Below, in pieces: positions 34,245 to 43,311 of a stretch of DNA of 64,000 nt. This stretch comes from Pseudofrankia inefficax (GTDB lineage Bacteria; Actinomycetota; Actinomycetes; Frankiales; Frankiaceae). The position numbers were made by a program, and so were the translations under genes. The stretch spans positions 3,472,001 through 3,536,000 of the forward strand of contig NC_014666.1 of assembly GCF_000166135.1 (NCBI RefSeq), given 5' to 3'. The notes under the pieces are model-generated. The model did not search any database, had not been told where the DNA came from, and was given only the letters and a program-made list of their open reading frames with translations. Positions within the stretch are counted from its first letter, which is position 1. Every line of letters begins with the position of its first letter.

Positions 34245-35383
34245 CGGTCCGCCACGAGCACCTGGGATCGGCGGGTCGGAACCGCTAGGCAGCGGGATCC
34301 TCCCCGGGCTCCCGCGAGGGCGTAGGCGTCGTGGTTCGAGCGCAGGGCGGCCGACCAGCTGAGGTCGGGCGGGACGGCGCGGTTGTGGTCGATGATCTCC
34401 CGCCGAAGGTCCACGTTCCGCACCAGCTCGAGGGTGTGGCGGGCCAGGGCGCGGTCGCTGTCGGCCAGCAGGCCCTCTCGGCGATCACAGATGAAGGACG
34501 CGACGCCGGACGCCGCCCGTGCGACGACGGGGAGACCGGCGGTGCGAGCTTCCAGTGCCGCGATCCCGAACGACTCTCGGTGGGCCGGTGCGACGAAGAT
34601 CGCTGCCGTGGCCATAGCCGCACGCACCCGATTCCTGTCCAACGCGCCGACGAGCCGCACCCGCTCGGCGAGGCCGTGCCGCCGAAGGTAACGCTCGAGA
34701 GCCGCACGCTTCGGCCCGTCACCCACGATGACCGCTCGTATGTCGGTCTCGTCGGAGACCCGGTGGAGCACCCGGGCCAGCGGAATGGTCCGTTTGACCG
34801 TCGTCAGCCTCATGACACTGAGGATTGTGGGCGGGTGGTTTCCTGCGGCCAGCCGTGGCTGGTCGCTGGCAGGTCGGCCGCGCCAGAACCCGACGTCGAC
34901 CGCGTTCGGGAGGACGCCGACGTCCCGCGCGACGACGCGTTCGACGTACGCGGCCGCCTGTCGGCTCACCGCGGTCCACACGACGGGCCATCGGTGTGCA
35001 CCCATGGTCGAGCGCACCAGCGGCGCGACACGGGCGAGGTCGCTCCACAGCGAGTGGACCGTGACGACGGTGGGAATCCCGAGCTCCGCGGCGCGACGGG
35101 CGGCAGCAAGGGCGAAGGGCGACACCACGGACAGATGGACGTGGACGACGTCAGGCGCGAGCCATTCGAGCCGATCCTTGCCCAGGGTGCGCAGGCGCAG
35201 GACGTGCGGCTCATCCCAGTCGCCAGACTCGGTGGGCCACAGGGCCTCGGTGGGCTGCTGGGTCCGGGTGGCGACAGTGACCTGGTGGCCGTCGCTTCGT
35301 TGCCGCTGGGCCAGGTCCCGGACGTGGAGCTCGATCCCGCCCAGCCTCGGCAGGTAGCAGTCGGTGGCGTGGACGATTCTCAA
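34241..35383 (-). CDS. GT4-family glycosyltransferase
   Basis: Retaining GT-B glycosyltransferase of 380 residues. The N-terminal acceptor domain starts RIVHATDCYLPRLGGIELHV. The C-terminal donor domain has VGDGPKRAALE and the EX7E motif in HRESFGIAALEA. A TTG start at 35383 is chosen because it overlaps the upstream stop (TTGA) and has GGAG upstream; no ATG fits the start of the conserved first strand. It is the middle gene of a flippase-like/GT/PIG-L operon. It would transfer a nucleotide-activated sugar to a lipid or inositol-type acceptor on the cytoplasmic face. Confidence 0.9.
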   Translation of the reverse strand: MRIVHATDCYLPRLGGIELHVRDLAQRQRSDGHQVTVATRTQQPTEALWPTESGDWDEPHVLRLRTLGKDRLEWLAPDVVHVHLSVVSPFALAAARRAAELGIPTVVTVHSLWSDLARVAPLVRSTMGAHRWPVVWTAVSRQAAAYVERVVARDVGVLPNAVDVGFWRGRPASDQPRLAAGNHPPTILSVMRLTTVKRTIPLARVLHRVSDETDIRAVIVGDGPKRAALERYLRRHGLAERVRLVGALDRNRVRAAMATAAIFVAPAHRESFGIAALEARTAGLPVVARAASGVASFICDRREGLLADSDRALARHTLELVRNVDLRREIIDHNRAVPPDLSWSAALRSNHDAYALAGARGGSRCLAVPTRRSQVLVADR

Positions 35384-36438
35384 CCGCCCGCTCCGATCGC
35401 GACTGGCATATCGTTCGCCGGACGGCCGCGGGCGCCGCGCCAGAGCCAGACCGCCAACAGCGCTCCTCCGACGGGGATCTCGACGGCGAAGGTCAGCAGG
35501 CGGTACAGCAGCACGGCCGCCGCGACGCCTGCCCCGGAGGCGGTCGGCGCCAGCATGAGCAAGGCGGCCAGTCCGACCTCGACGAACCCGATCGCCCCAG
35601 GGGTCACGCCGACGAGGGTGAGCAGGCGCTCGCCGCAGAAGGCCAGTAGCGCGTAGGTGAGCGGGACGTTCGCCTTGCTGGCCCACAGGCACACCAGGAG
35701 CAGGGCGAACAGCAGGCCGGTGTAGAGCGCCATCCCGGTCGTGAGCCGCTTCCAGCAATGGACGGCCACTCGGGCACTCTGGACGCGGACCCTCTCGCAG
35801 GCCGCCAGTCCGAGGCAGGTCCGCGCCCGCCAGCGGCTCCTCGACGAACCGTGCTCGAGCCAGTCGGACACGCGGCGCAGCGCCGGGCTGAACAGCAGCA
35901 GTGCCGCCGCCAGGCCCACCGTCGTCACGATCAGGGCCGAGCCGAGGATGACCCGGCCGGCGTGGTGGCCCAGATTCCCGCCGCCCAGAACCAGCGGTAC
36001 GAGCAGAAGCGGGAGGAGCATCTTGGCGAGGACGTCCCACACGTTGGTGACCACGGTGTAGGAGGCGAAGCCCGCCCGAGAGAAGCCCCACCGCCGCGTC
36101 ATGTGGTCGTTGAGCGCGATGCCCGCCGCGCCGCCGAGAGGCAGGACGTTCGCCACCGCGCTGCCCGTGAGGCTCAGCAGCAGCGCACGACGGTGGCTCA
36201 GTCCCGGGAGTGCCGCGGTCAGGGTGATCGTGTGCGCGGCGAGCCCGATCGCCCAGGTGAACACGAGGAGGGCGACCACCGAGGCCGGGACCCTGGCCGC
36301 GGCCGTGACGATCTCCGGCCAGCTCGCGCCGATGAGCCTCGGGAAGGCCGTGGCGACGACCGCGATCGCACCCAGCGCCGCGACGACGCGCAGCGCACCC
36401 CGGATCCGCGCCGCATCCGGCCGGCCGGCCGTGTCCAT
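35380..36438 (-). CDS. Lysylphosphatidylglycerol-synthase-TM-like (UPF0104) membrane protein
   Basis: Integral membrane protein of about 352 residues with seven or eight hydrophobic segments. Typical family blocks are GSAVANVLPLGGAAGIAL near residue 95 and VTPGAIGFVEVGLAALL near residue 285. Family members are the flippase-like halves of MprF or stand-alone transporters that move lipids or lipid-linked sugars. ATG 36438 is chosen because it precedes the first membrane span by 15 residues; the ribosome-binding site is weak. It is first in the operon with the GT4 and deacetylase, which suggests export of their glycolipid product. Confidence 0.83.
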   Translation of the reverse strand: MDTAGRPDAARIRGALRVVAALGAIAVVATAFPRLIGASWPEIVTAAARVPASVVALLVFTWAIGLAAHTITLTAALPGLSHRRALLLSLTGSAVANVLPLGGAAGIALNDHMTRRWGFSRAGFASYTVVTNVWDVLAKMLLPLLLVPLVLGGGNLGHHAGRVILGSALIVTTVGLAAALLLFSPALRRVSDWLEHGSSRSRWRARTCLGLAACERVRVQSARVAVHCWKRLTTGMALYTGLLFALLLVCLWASKANVPLTYALLAFCGERLLTLVGVTPGAIGFVEVGLAALLMLAPTASGAGVAAAVLLYRLLTFAVEIPVGGALLAVWLWRGARGRPANDMPVAIGAGG

Positions 36439-36753
36439 CCGTCGGTAACCGTCATCGGGCGGGAACGCGTGATTCGCTCCGTCCGGCCCGGGCAGCGCAT
36501 CCTGGTTCACGCGGCGAATCTGGCGCGGCTCGCCTGCAACTGTCCTGAACAAACCACGTCTCGCACACGCGGCGGGAGTCGACGGCCGCCCGGACCTCGG
36601 TCTCGGACTGGCCGAATGCACACGGTTTTCGATCGGTCTCAGTATGTGACAGGTGCGGCGAGGCCCGATACTGACCGTCAGGCTGCTTGCAGGTTCCGTT
36701 TGTCACCATGTCGGCCGGACGCGAGGGCTCCCGCGACACGGGCGGAGGACGCA
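36439..36753. promoter_or_regulatory. Intergenic region with inverted repeat upstream of the response regulator
   Basis: Divergent 315-base gap. TCAGTAT (36639-36645) and ATACTGA (36668-36674) form a perfect inverted repeat with 22 bases between arms. Next to the arms are a -35-like GTGACA (36646-36651) and a -10-like TACTGA (36669-36674), 17 bases apart, directing transcription to the response regulator. Autoregulation by the response regulator is a reasonable guess. Nothing gene-like is seen in the rest. Confidence 0.4.
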
Positions 36754-37428
36754 ATGCTCACGGTCGGAGTCTGCGAGGACGAGGACACCATCCGGACCGT
36801 CCTGGTTCGGGGGCTGCGGCAGGCCGGGCACGAGGTCGTCGTCGCGCACGACGGCCGGGAGGCGCTCCGTCAGTTCAGTCCGGACAGGGACATCAGCGTC
36901 ATCATCGTGGACATCGGCCTGCCCGACGCCGATGGTCGCGATGTCGTCCAGGCGCTGAAGTCCGCGGGTCAGCACGCGCCGGTCCTGTTCCTGACCGCGC
37001 TCGACGCGACCCATGACCACCTGGCCGGCTTCGCGGCGGGGGCGGACGACTACGTCACCAAGCCGTACGACCTCAGGGTCCTGCTGGCGCGTCTCGAGGT
37101 CCTAGCCCGCCGCGGCCCGGTCGGCGCCACGGCGGCGAATGGTCTGGTTCTCGACCCGATCACGCACTCCGCCCGGACCGCCGCCGGACAGGTGCGGCTG
37201 AGCCCGACGGAGTTCCGCATGCTGGCCGCGATGACCGGCCGGCCCAACGAGGTGGTGCGCCGGCGAAGCGTGATCGCCGCCGCGTGGCCCGACGGCGCGA
37301 TCGTCAACGACAACACCGTCGACTCCTTCATCCGCCGCCTGCGAAGCAAACTCGACTCGATCGACTCGCCGACCCTGATCGAGACGGTGCGGGGGGTCGG
37401 GTTCACGATGACGCGGAAGGACGGCTAG
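36754..37428 (+). CDS. OmpR-family response regulator
   Basis: Two-domain regulator of 224 residues. The receiver domain has acidic CEDED at residues 7-11, the phospho-acceptor Asp in VIIVDIGLP, the conserved Ser/Thr region FLTALDA, and the switch Lys in YVTKPYD. The C-terminal winged-helix DNA-binding domain ends IETVRGVGFTM. ATG 36754 has GGAGG six bases upstream. The cognate kinase gene follows seven bases after the stop. Target genes are not shown by sequence; the inverted repeat upstream and the divergent flippase/GT/PIG-L operon are nearby candidates. Confidence 0.94.
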   Translation: MLTVGVCEDEDTIRTVLVRGLRQAGHEVVVAHDGREALRQFSPDRDISVIIVDIGLPDADGRDVVQALKSAGQHAPVLFLTALDATHDHLAGFAAGADDYVTKPYDLRVLLARLEVLARRGPVGATAANGLVLDPITHSARTAAGQVRLSPTEFRMLAAMTGRPNEVVRRRSVIAAAWPDGAIVNDNTVDSFIRRLRSKLDSIDSPTLIETVRGVGFTMTRKDG

Positions 37429-37435
37429 GCGAGCA

Positions 37436-38797
37436 GTGGTGAGCAGAGCGTCCCGCCTCGCCACGTCGTGGCGGGACGAGCTGAGCCTGCGCGCGCAGCT
37501 CGTGGCGATCATCGCCGTCCTGGCGAGCGTCGTCGCCGCGGGCCTGGTGATCGTCGTCCAGCTCTCGTTGGCCAAGGTCGCGAACAGCACGACGGAGCGG
37601 GTCCTGAACGATCGCGCGGACGCCCTGGTGACCGGCATCGGCGCTGCCTCGACCCACGGCGTCCTCACGGTGCCGCGGGCGCAGCTCGACCCGGGCGTCG
37701 CGGTCTACGACAGGTCAGGGGCGCGGGTGGCGGGAACGGTACCGCCGTCGATGCAGGAGGACTTCGCCGACCTGTCGACCGCGACGAGGCAGCGAACGAT
37801 CGAGGGCGGGGAACACTTCGCGATCATGGCGCTGCCGTTCACGACCCCGTCGAGGCTGCGAGGCGTGGCCGTCATCACCGAGCCGCTGGCCCCGTACGAG
37901 CGCAACGAGCGGGCGGCGATGGTGGTCTCCATCGTCGCCGGCGCGCTGCTGGTGCTCACGGCCGCGGGATCGGCGGCGTGGATCAGCAGGCGAGTGCTGA
38001 ACCCGGTCGAGCAGATGGCCCGAACAGCCGATGAGTGGAGCGAGCACGATCTGGAACGCCGGTTCTCGCTCGGCGCCCCGACGAACGAGATCCGTGCCCT
38101 CGGCAGCACGCTGGACGGCCTGCTCGACAAGGTCGCATCGGCGATCCGCGCCGAGCAGCGCCTGACCTCGGAGCTCGCCCACGAGCTTCGAACACCGTTG
38201 ACGTCCATCCACGGCATGGCGGATCTGCTCGCGCTGCGGACCGACCTGGACGACCAGGCGCGTGAGGACGTCGCTCTCATCAAGAACTCCACCGCGGCGA
38301 TGTCGAACACGATCAACGTGCTGCTGGACGTCGCCCGGCGCGGCGGCCAGGACCCACGCACCGATCGCACGCGGCTCGGCGACCTCGCGGGCGAACTGAA
38401 GCACCTGCCCCTGCCCGGAGGTCAGCTGGACGTCGACCTGTCCCCGGCGCTGGTCATCGACGTTCCCGAGACCCTCGCGATCCGCGCGCTCGCGCCGGTC
38501 CTCAACAACGCGCTCGAGGCCTCGGACCAGGTCTGGGTCACCGCGCGCGTCGAGGGCCGAAGCGTCGCCCTGCTCGTGGCCGACAGCGGCCCGGGAGTGC
38601 CGGACCAGTGGCTGGACACGCTGTTCGACCCCGGTTGGAGCGGGAACGGCGGCAGTGGCCTCGGGCTCCCGCTCGCGCGGCGGGTGGCCCGCAGCGGCGG
38701 CGGTGACGTCTCGCTCGTCGAGCAGCACAACCGGCACGGCGGTGCCACCTTCGCCGTCTCGTTCCCGGGCGGACACCCCACCCGGGCCCAGCGCTGA
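37436..38797 (+). CDS. Membrane-bound sensor histidine kinase
   Basis: Kinase of 453 residues. One transmembrane span lies near residues 20-42 and another near 160-182, enclosing an extracytoplasmic sensor of about 115 residues. Then come HAMP, the dimerisation domain with H-box SELAHELRTPLTS near residue 245, and the catalytic domain with N-box LNNALEA, DSGPGVP and GSGLGLPLARR. The GTG start at 37436 lies next to a second in-frame GTG. It should phosphorylate the OmpR-type regulator just upstream. The sensor part has no recognisable ligand domain. Confidence 0.93.
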   Translation: MVSRASRLATSWRDELSLRAQLVAIIAVLASVVAAGLVIVVQLSLAKVANSTTERVLNDRADALVTGIGAASTHGVLTVPRAQLDPGVAVYDRSGARVAGTVPPSMQEDFADLSTATRQRTIEGGEHFAIMALPFTTPSRLRGVAVITEPLAPYERNERAAMVVSIVAGALLVLTAAGSAAWISRRVLNPVEQMARTADEWSEHDLERRFSLGAPTNEIRALGSTLDGLLDKVASAIRAEQRLTSELAHELRTPLTSIHGMADLLALRTDLDDQAREDVALIKNSTAAMSNTINVLLDVARRGGQDPRTDRTRLGDLAGELKHLPLPGGQLDVDLSPALVIDVPETLAIRALAPVLNNALEASDQVWVTARVEGRSVALLVADSGPGVPDQWLDTLFDPGWSGNGGSGLGLPLARRVARSGGGDVSLVEQHNRHGGATFAVSFPGGHPTRAQR

Positions 38798-38815
38798 CTT
38801 GCGGAGCCGTCTGGC

Positions 38816-38930
38816 CTAGAGCGATGCCGCTGGTGCGCGCACCAGCGGCATGACCTCGTTGACGGCCAGGATGTACTCCCGCAGCCGGGCGATCCTGGCC
38901 GGGCGGCGCCCGACGCCCCACAGCGCGCTG
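38816..38930 (-). pseudogene. Relic of a small protein's C-terminus (SnoaL/NTF2-like guess), with 28-bp palindrome
   Basis: On the minus strand the sequence reads RIARLREYILAVNEVMPLVR and then a TAG stop at 38818-38816. This looks like the end of a SnoaL/NTF2-type protein, but the preceding residues lose any family resemblance. Its last codons contain a perfect 28-bp palindrome (38824-38851, arms of 14). That palindrome could equally be the terminator of the two-component operon ending at 38797. Identification rests on about 20 residues and is tentative. Confidence 0.35.
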
Positions 38931-39224
38931 TCCCCGGTCCCGATGGCGGTCTGGCGGCTGACCGGGCACGTGGCCCAGGTCTTCGGGCTCGGCGACCGCG
39001 GCCTCATCAGGCCCGGGTACGCCGCCGACCTCGTCGCCTTCGACCCGGACACCGTCGGTGACGCGGACCCGGTCCGCGTGTGGGATCTCCCGGCGGGCGG
39101 CGACCGGCTCATCGCGGGCGCCGAGGGCATCGTCGCCGTGTGGGTGAACGGCGCGGCGATCGTCCGTGACAGCCAGCCGGTCGAGGACGCCTATCCCGGG
39201 GCATTGGTCCGGCCGTCGTCCTGA
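38925..39224 (+). pseudogene. C-terminal remnant of a D-aminoacylase-like amidohydrolase
   Basis: The plus-strand frame encodes about 95 residues matching the end of D-aminoacylase-type hydrolases: LTGHVAQVFGLGDRGLIRPG, AADLVAFDPDTVG, DLPAGGDRLIAGAEG, then WVNGAAIVRD. The same architecture ends the intact protein at 11013-12749. The metal-binding barrel that should precede it is absent; upstream sequence switches to the minus-strand relic. No ribosome-binding site or proper start exists. It is best read as a deletion remnant left by recombination. The 200 bases after it up to 39430 hold nothing I can identify. Confidence 0.72.
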
Positions 39225-39430
39225 CGTGACGGGCTGACGGTTCCGTCGCGCCTGAGGGCACGGACCGAGCTCGTCGTGCCGAGCGCCTCGGCGACAGCGT
39301 CGCCACGGGCGTCCGGGCCCCCGCGGGCGGGGCCGTCGCCGTCGGCTGTCCGGTGGCGGGCTGGTAGAAATAGTCCAGATCTTGCCGCGCGGCCGTGGCG
39401 GCGAGTCGCGCCGCGGAGGGGGACGGGGCC

Positions 39431-40312
39431 GTGAGCCTGGCGGATGGTGAGCACGAGGTGGTCGAGCCCTCTCTGGTGGGCGGGCGGGACGCCACGGTCA
39501 TCCCGCGACGGTCCCGACCGACCGAGCTGCACACCGACCGGCCCCACTCGGCGCGGATGTACGACTACTACCTGGGCGGCAAGACGAACTATCCGGCCGA
39601 CCGCGAGGCCGCCGAGCAGGTCCTGGCGACGTTCCCGAGCGCGGGGATCACCGCCCGGCAGAACCGGGCCTTTCTGAGCCGCGCGACCCGCCATCTGGCG
39701 CAGGCCGGCGTCGAACAGTTCCTCGACGTCGGGGCCGGTATCCCCACCTCGCCGAACCTGCATGAGGTCGCCCAGTCGGTCACGCCGCGCGCCCGTGTCG
39801 TCTACGCCGACAACGACCCGATCGTGCTCGCGCACGCCCGTGCCCTGCTCGCGAGCTCGCCGGAAGGCGCCACGGCCTATGTCGAGGCGGACCTTCGCCG
39901 GCCCGTGGACATCCTGGCCAGCCAGGAGCTCGCCGACACCCTGGACCTGTCCCGGCCGGTGGGCCTGTCCCTGCTCGCGGTGCTGCATTTCGTCCCGGAC
40001 GCCGACGACCCGACCGCGATCGTGCGTGAGCTCGTCGACGCGTTGCCGGCGGGTAGCTACCTCATGCTCAGCCATGCGACCGCGGACTTCGTGCCGGCGG
40101 AGACCACCCACCGCAACACCGAGGTCTACCAGGGGCGTGGCATCCCGTTCCAGGCGCGCGGCCGGGCACAGGTCGCTGCTCTGGTCCCGGACGCGATGGA
40201 GATCATCGACCCGGGCGTGACACCGGTCCACCGCTGGCGTCCGGACACGCAGACGGCCGACTACTCCGACGCCGAGATCAGCACCTACGGACTGGTCGCC
40301 CGCAAACGTTGA
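39431..40312 (+). CDS. SAM-dependent methyltransferase, DUF574 family
   Basis: Protein of 293 residues with the DUF574 hallmark PHSARMYDYYLGGKTNY near residue 40. The SAM-binding segment is FLDVGAGIPTSPNLHEVAQ near residue 98, with Asp in VVYADNDPI. This family is greatly expanded in Frankia and Streptomyces, with dozens of paralogues per genome and almost no known substrates. GTG 39431 follows GAGGGGGAC with normal spacing. The gene stands alone; the Sel1-repeat gene begins 57 bases later in the same direction and may be co-transcribed. Confidence 0.92.
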   Translation: MSLADGEHEVVEPSLVGGRDATVIPRRSRPTELHTDRPHSARMYDYYLGGKTNYPADREAAEQVLATFPSAGITARQNRAFLSRATRHLAQAGVEQFLDVGAGIPTSPNLHEVAQSVTPRARVVYADNDPIVLAHARALLASSPEGATAYVEADLRRPVDILASQELADTLDLSRPVGLSLLAVLHFVPDADDPTAIVRELVDALPAGSYLMLSHATADFVPAETTHRNTEVYQGRGIPFQARGRAQVAALVPDAMEIIDPGVTPVHRWRPDTQTADYSDAEISTYGLVARKR

Positions 40313-40369
40313 CAGCTCGGGCGTGTCCGGGGCGGCTTCAGGCCTCTGCGTCGGTGTGCGGGGAGATTG

Positions 40370-41275
40370 ATGCGCTGGTTTGCCAGGCTGGAGGGCATCG
40401 TCCGTCCTCAGGCCCGCCGCGGGCGGCAGCTGAGCGTCGCCGAGGTCAGCGCCGCGTATTGGCGGGGTTCGAGCCTGCGTCACGAGGGGCACGTGCGCCG
40501 TGCGGTGCCTCATCTGCGGCGGGCCGCAGAGGCAGGCCATGTCCCGGCGGCCTTCGAGCTGAGCCTGGTGTTCGCCCTGCGGGGGCGGGAGCAGGAGCGT
40601 CTGGCCTGGCTTGGGCGGGCCGCGGAGTCCGCCCGCGAACAGGGGTATTCGGCGTCCCGGGTGGCGACCTATCTTGGCCTGGCCAAACGGTCTGAGCAGG
40701 CCGAGGATGTGCTGCGCCAGGCGGCCGAGAACGGCGACCGCGACGCCGCCTACGACCTGGGCAGGCTGCTGGAGGCGGGTCGGCGGGGCGCCGCGGCGCG
40801 CCCGGCCGAGGCCGAGCGCTACTACCTGATCGCCTGCGAGCTGGGGCACGTCGAGGCGCCCCTGAGCCTGGGCTCGATGCTCATGGACGCGGACCGGCCG
40901 CAGGAGGGCGAGCGCTACTGCCGGCTGGCCGCCGAACGGGGCAACCGCGCGGCCGCCCGCCGGCTCGGGAATGCCGCCTGGACGGTGGGACGCGACCAGG
41001 ACGCCGAGCGCTACCTGCGGATGGCCGCGCAGGAGGACGACGTCGGCCGCGACGCCGACGACGTGCTGCGGCTCGCCGAGTTCCTGGCCAGCAAGGGCCG
41101 CGTCCAGGAGGCCCTCCCCCTCCTGCGCGACATCGGCGATCGCGCCGAGCCGGCCCGCCTGCGGGCGATCAGCACGCTCCTGCGCCGCGCCGGACTGGAC
41201 GAGGAAGCCCAGGATTACCACGACCGCGCCGACAGGTGGGAGGAGCTCGACGCGCTGGACGGCCCGTTCGACTGA
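40370..41275 (+). CDS. Sel1/TPR-repeat protein
   Basis: Protein of 301 residues built of about seven Sel1/TPR-like helical pairs, for example AVPHLRRAAEAGHVPAAFEL, GDRDAAYDLGRLLEAG and AERYYLIACELGHVEAPLSL. It contains no signal peptide or catalytic motif, so a scaffold role is likely. ATG 40370 has GGGGAGA upstream. It follows the DUF574 methyltransferase and converges with the NmrA-type gene across a 132-base gap that shows no clear terminator. The partner is unknown. Confidence 0.8.
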   Translation: MRWFARLEGIVRPQARRGRQLSVAEVSAAYWRGSSLRHEGHVRRAVPHLRRAAEAGHVPAAFELSLVFALRGREQERLAWLGRAAESAREQGYSASRVATYLGLAKRSEQAEDVLRQAAENGDRDAAYDLGRLLEAGRRGAAARPAEAERYYLIACELGHVEAPLSLGSMLMDADRPQEGERYCRLAAERGNRAAARRLGNAAWTVGRDQDAERYLRMAAQEDDVGRDADDVLRLAEFLASKGRVQEALPLLRDIGDRAEPARLRAISTLLRRAGLDEEAQDYHDRADRWEELDALDGPFD

Positions 41276-41407
41276 CCCGCCGGCCGCGCCCTGGCCGCCG
41301 AGCCGCCAAGGACTCGTCCCGCTGGGGGCGCGCGTTCGGTGCGCCGACCTGTTGCTGGATCGAACGAGTGTCCCGTGGACCTGGCGGTCCCGGTACCTCG
41401 GGTCGCC

Positions 41408-42289
41408 TCACGGGTGTCCCTCGCCGGCGACGAACGCTGTGCGATGGTCACGCGCCCAGGCGCGGAACGTGCGGGCTGGGCGGCCGAGGATGCGTTCGAC
41501 GTCGTCGGTGACGACCGTGTTTCCGCCGTCGCGGATGAGCTGGTAGCCGTCGACGGCGGAGTCCGCGACGGAGGGATCGAATCCGGCGCTGACCAGCTGC
41601 CGGCGGACCGCGGGTGCGGGCACATCCACCGTCGTGATGGCTCGCCTGAGCTCGGTGGCGAGCTGGGCGACCTGGTCGGGAACGCTGAGGAGCTCGGGGC
41701 CGGTCAGGGTGTGGGCCGCTCCGTCGTGCTCGTCGGTCAGCAGGGCCTCGACGGCGACCGCCGCCACGTCGCGCGGATCGATGACACCCTGGGCACCCTC
41801 CCCGGTCAGGTTGGGAACCGGCTCGCCGGCTCGAATCGCCGCGGCCCAGGACAGCGTGTTCGAGGCGAACGCGCTGGGCCGCAGCGCGGACCAGGTCAGC
41901 CCACTGGCGGCCAGCGCCTGTTCGCCGGCGCGGTGCCTGGGCGAGGGTAGATCGTCGGCGTCATCGGCGTTCCCGCCGATGGCGGAGAGCTTGACGACCT
42001 TGCGGACACCGCCCGCGCGGGCCGCCCCGATCATGGCCCGGTCGCGCTCGGCGACCGAGCCGCCGGGGCCCGGCATGGTCAGGAGGAAGACGCTGTCCAC
42101 GCCGGCGATCGCGCGGTGCAGCGAGTCGACGTGGTCGAAATCGGCCCGCACGCCCTCGATCGGGGCGCCCTCGGACAGACGCAGCCGGGCCGGCTCCCGC
42201 GTCATCGCCCGGACCCGAGCGCCCCGGGCGGACAGGAGACGCAGAACCTCGCCGCCGACGGTGCCGGTCGCACCAGTAACCAAGATCAT
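41408..42289 (-). CDS. NmrA-like NAD(P)-binding reductase
   Basis: Atypical SDR of 293 residues. The N-terminal Rossmann motif MILVTGATGTVGGEVLRLL starts at residue 1. There is no YxxxK catalytic pair; mid-protein KVVKLSAIGG and SGLTWSALRPSAFASN match the NmrA/NAD(P)H:quinone-reductase-like group. It may act as a redox sensor or quinone/azo reductase. It is divergent, by 93 bases, from an AraC-family gene; this reductase/AraC pairing is common and suggests that the AraC protein activates it. Confidence 0.87.
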   Translation of the reverse strand: MILVTGATGTVGGEVLRLLSARGARVRAMTREPARLRLSEGAPIEGVRADFDHVDSLHRAIAGVDSVFLLTMPGPGGSVAERDRAMIGAARAGGVRKVVKLSAIGGNADDADDLPSPRHRAGEQALAASGLTWSALRPSAFASNTLSWAAAIRAGEPVPNLTGEGAQGVIDPRDVAAVAVEALLTDEHDGAAHTLTGPELLSVPDQVAQLATELRRAITTVDVPAPAVRRQLVSAGFDPSVADSAVDGYQLIRDGGNTVVTDDVERILGRPARTFRAWARDHRTAFVAGEGHP

Positions 42290-42382
42290 GGGACCATCGT
42301 GGCGGCGACGGGCCGTGGTCTCTAGGAGATTCCGGCACGGAGCCGGCCGCGAGGCCCCGGCCCCGCCGACTAGCCTGGGGCT

Positions 42383-43168
42383 GTGGTCAGGGTCGACAGG
42401 CCGCTGCCCTTGTCCGGGGCCGCCGAGCCGTGGATCGAGCGGGTGAGCGTCGCGGCCTACGCCAGCGACCTCGACCCACGCCCGTGGATCCACGTTCCGG
42501 ACCCGGCGACCGCCCTGGTGTGGCGGCGGGCCGAGGACGGCCACGGCGCCCTGCGAGTCGTCGGGCCCCGTACCCGGGCCGCCTACCACCCGAGCAAGGA
42601 CATCCCCCTGTGCGTTCAGGTGCGGCTCACCGTCGGTTTCGCGCCGACGGTGCTCGGGATCGCGGCGCGCGACCTCGTCGACCGAGTCCTGCCGCTCCAC
42701 GAGCTGTGGGGCAGGTCAGCCGGCCAGCTCGCGGACCGGCTGGCGGAGGCCGGCGACGATCCGGCGCGCGCCGCGGCGGTCCTGGTGGCGACGCTGGACT
42801 CGCGGGCCAGACAGGCGGGCCCGGACGGGCGGGCGCGAGCCACCCTGGTTCGGGCCGCGGCCGTCGAGCTCTCGACCAGCGACGGCCGTGCGCCGCTGTC
42901 GGTCAGCGCGGCAGCCCGCCAGGTCGGCGTCAGCGAGAGACAGCTGCGCAACCTGTTCGCGGCGACCGTCGGACTTCCGCCCAAGCAGCTCGTCCGCCTC
43001 AACCGGATTCGCGCGGTCCTCGACCGCCTCGGTGGCCAGCCGCAGGCCCGCCTGGCCAGCGACACCGGCTACTACGACCAGTCCCATCTGGCCGCGGACT
43101 TCCGCCAGATCATGCGAGTGACACCAGGCCAGTTCGCCGCTGGGAAGCTCCCTGTCGTTCCGTGCTGA
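42383..43168 (+). CDS. AraC-family transcriptional regulator
   Basis: Regulator of 261 residues: an N-terminal sensor part (DUF6597-like, PWIHVPDPATALVWRR) and a C-terminal double helix-turn-helix (VSAAARQVGVSERQLRNLF, then ASDTGYYDQSHLAADFRQI). A -10-like TAGCCT (42371-42376) ends six bases before GTG 42383, so the mRNA is probably leaderless. It is divergent from the NmrA-type reductase, the likely target. The regulon beyond that is unknown. Confidence 0.9.
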   Translation: MVRVDRPLPLSGAAEPWIERVSVAAYASDLDPRPWIHVPDPATALVWRRAEDGHGALRVVGPRTRAAYHPSKDIPLCVQVRLTVGFAPTVLGIAARDLVDRVLPLHELWGRSAGQLADRLAEAGDDPARAAAVLVATLDSRARQAGPDGRARATLVRAAAVELSTSDGRAPLSVSAAARQVGVSERQLRNLFAATVGLPPKQLVRLNRIRAVLDRLGGQPQARLASDTGYYDQSHLAADFRQIMRVTPGQFAAGKLPVVPC

Positions 43169-43311
43169 AGACAGCTCGGCCTCCGGTCCTGCCTGGCCGG
43201 GAGCGGTCCGCTCGACTCCAATACATCTAAATCTTAAGGTGGGAGGACGTCCAGGACGCCCACCCGCGGGCAGCGGCTGTGCCTGGTGGAGCCCAGGAAG
43301 GCGGGTGCCCG

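Noticed and set aside
38824-38851. The 28-bp palindrome as a sure terminator of the two-component operon
   Set aside because: It also lies within the last codons of a minus-strand relic, and no T-run follows, so the role is left open.
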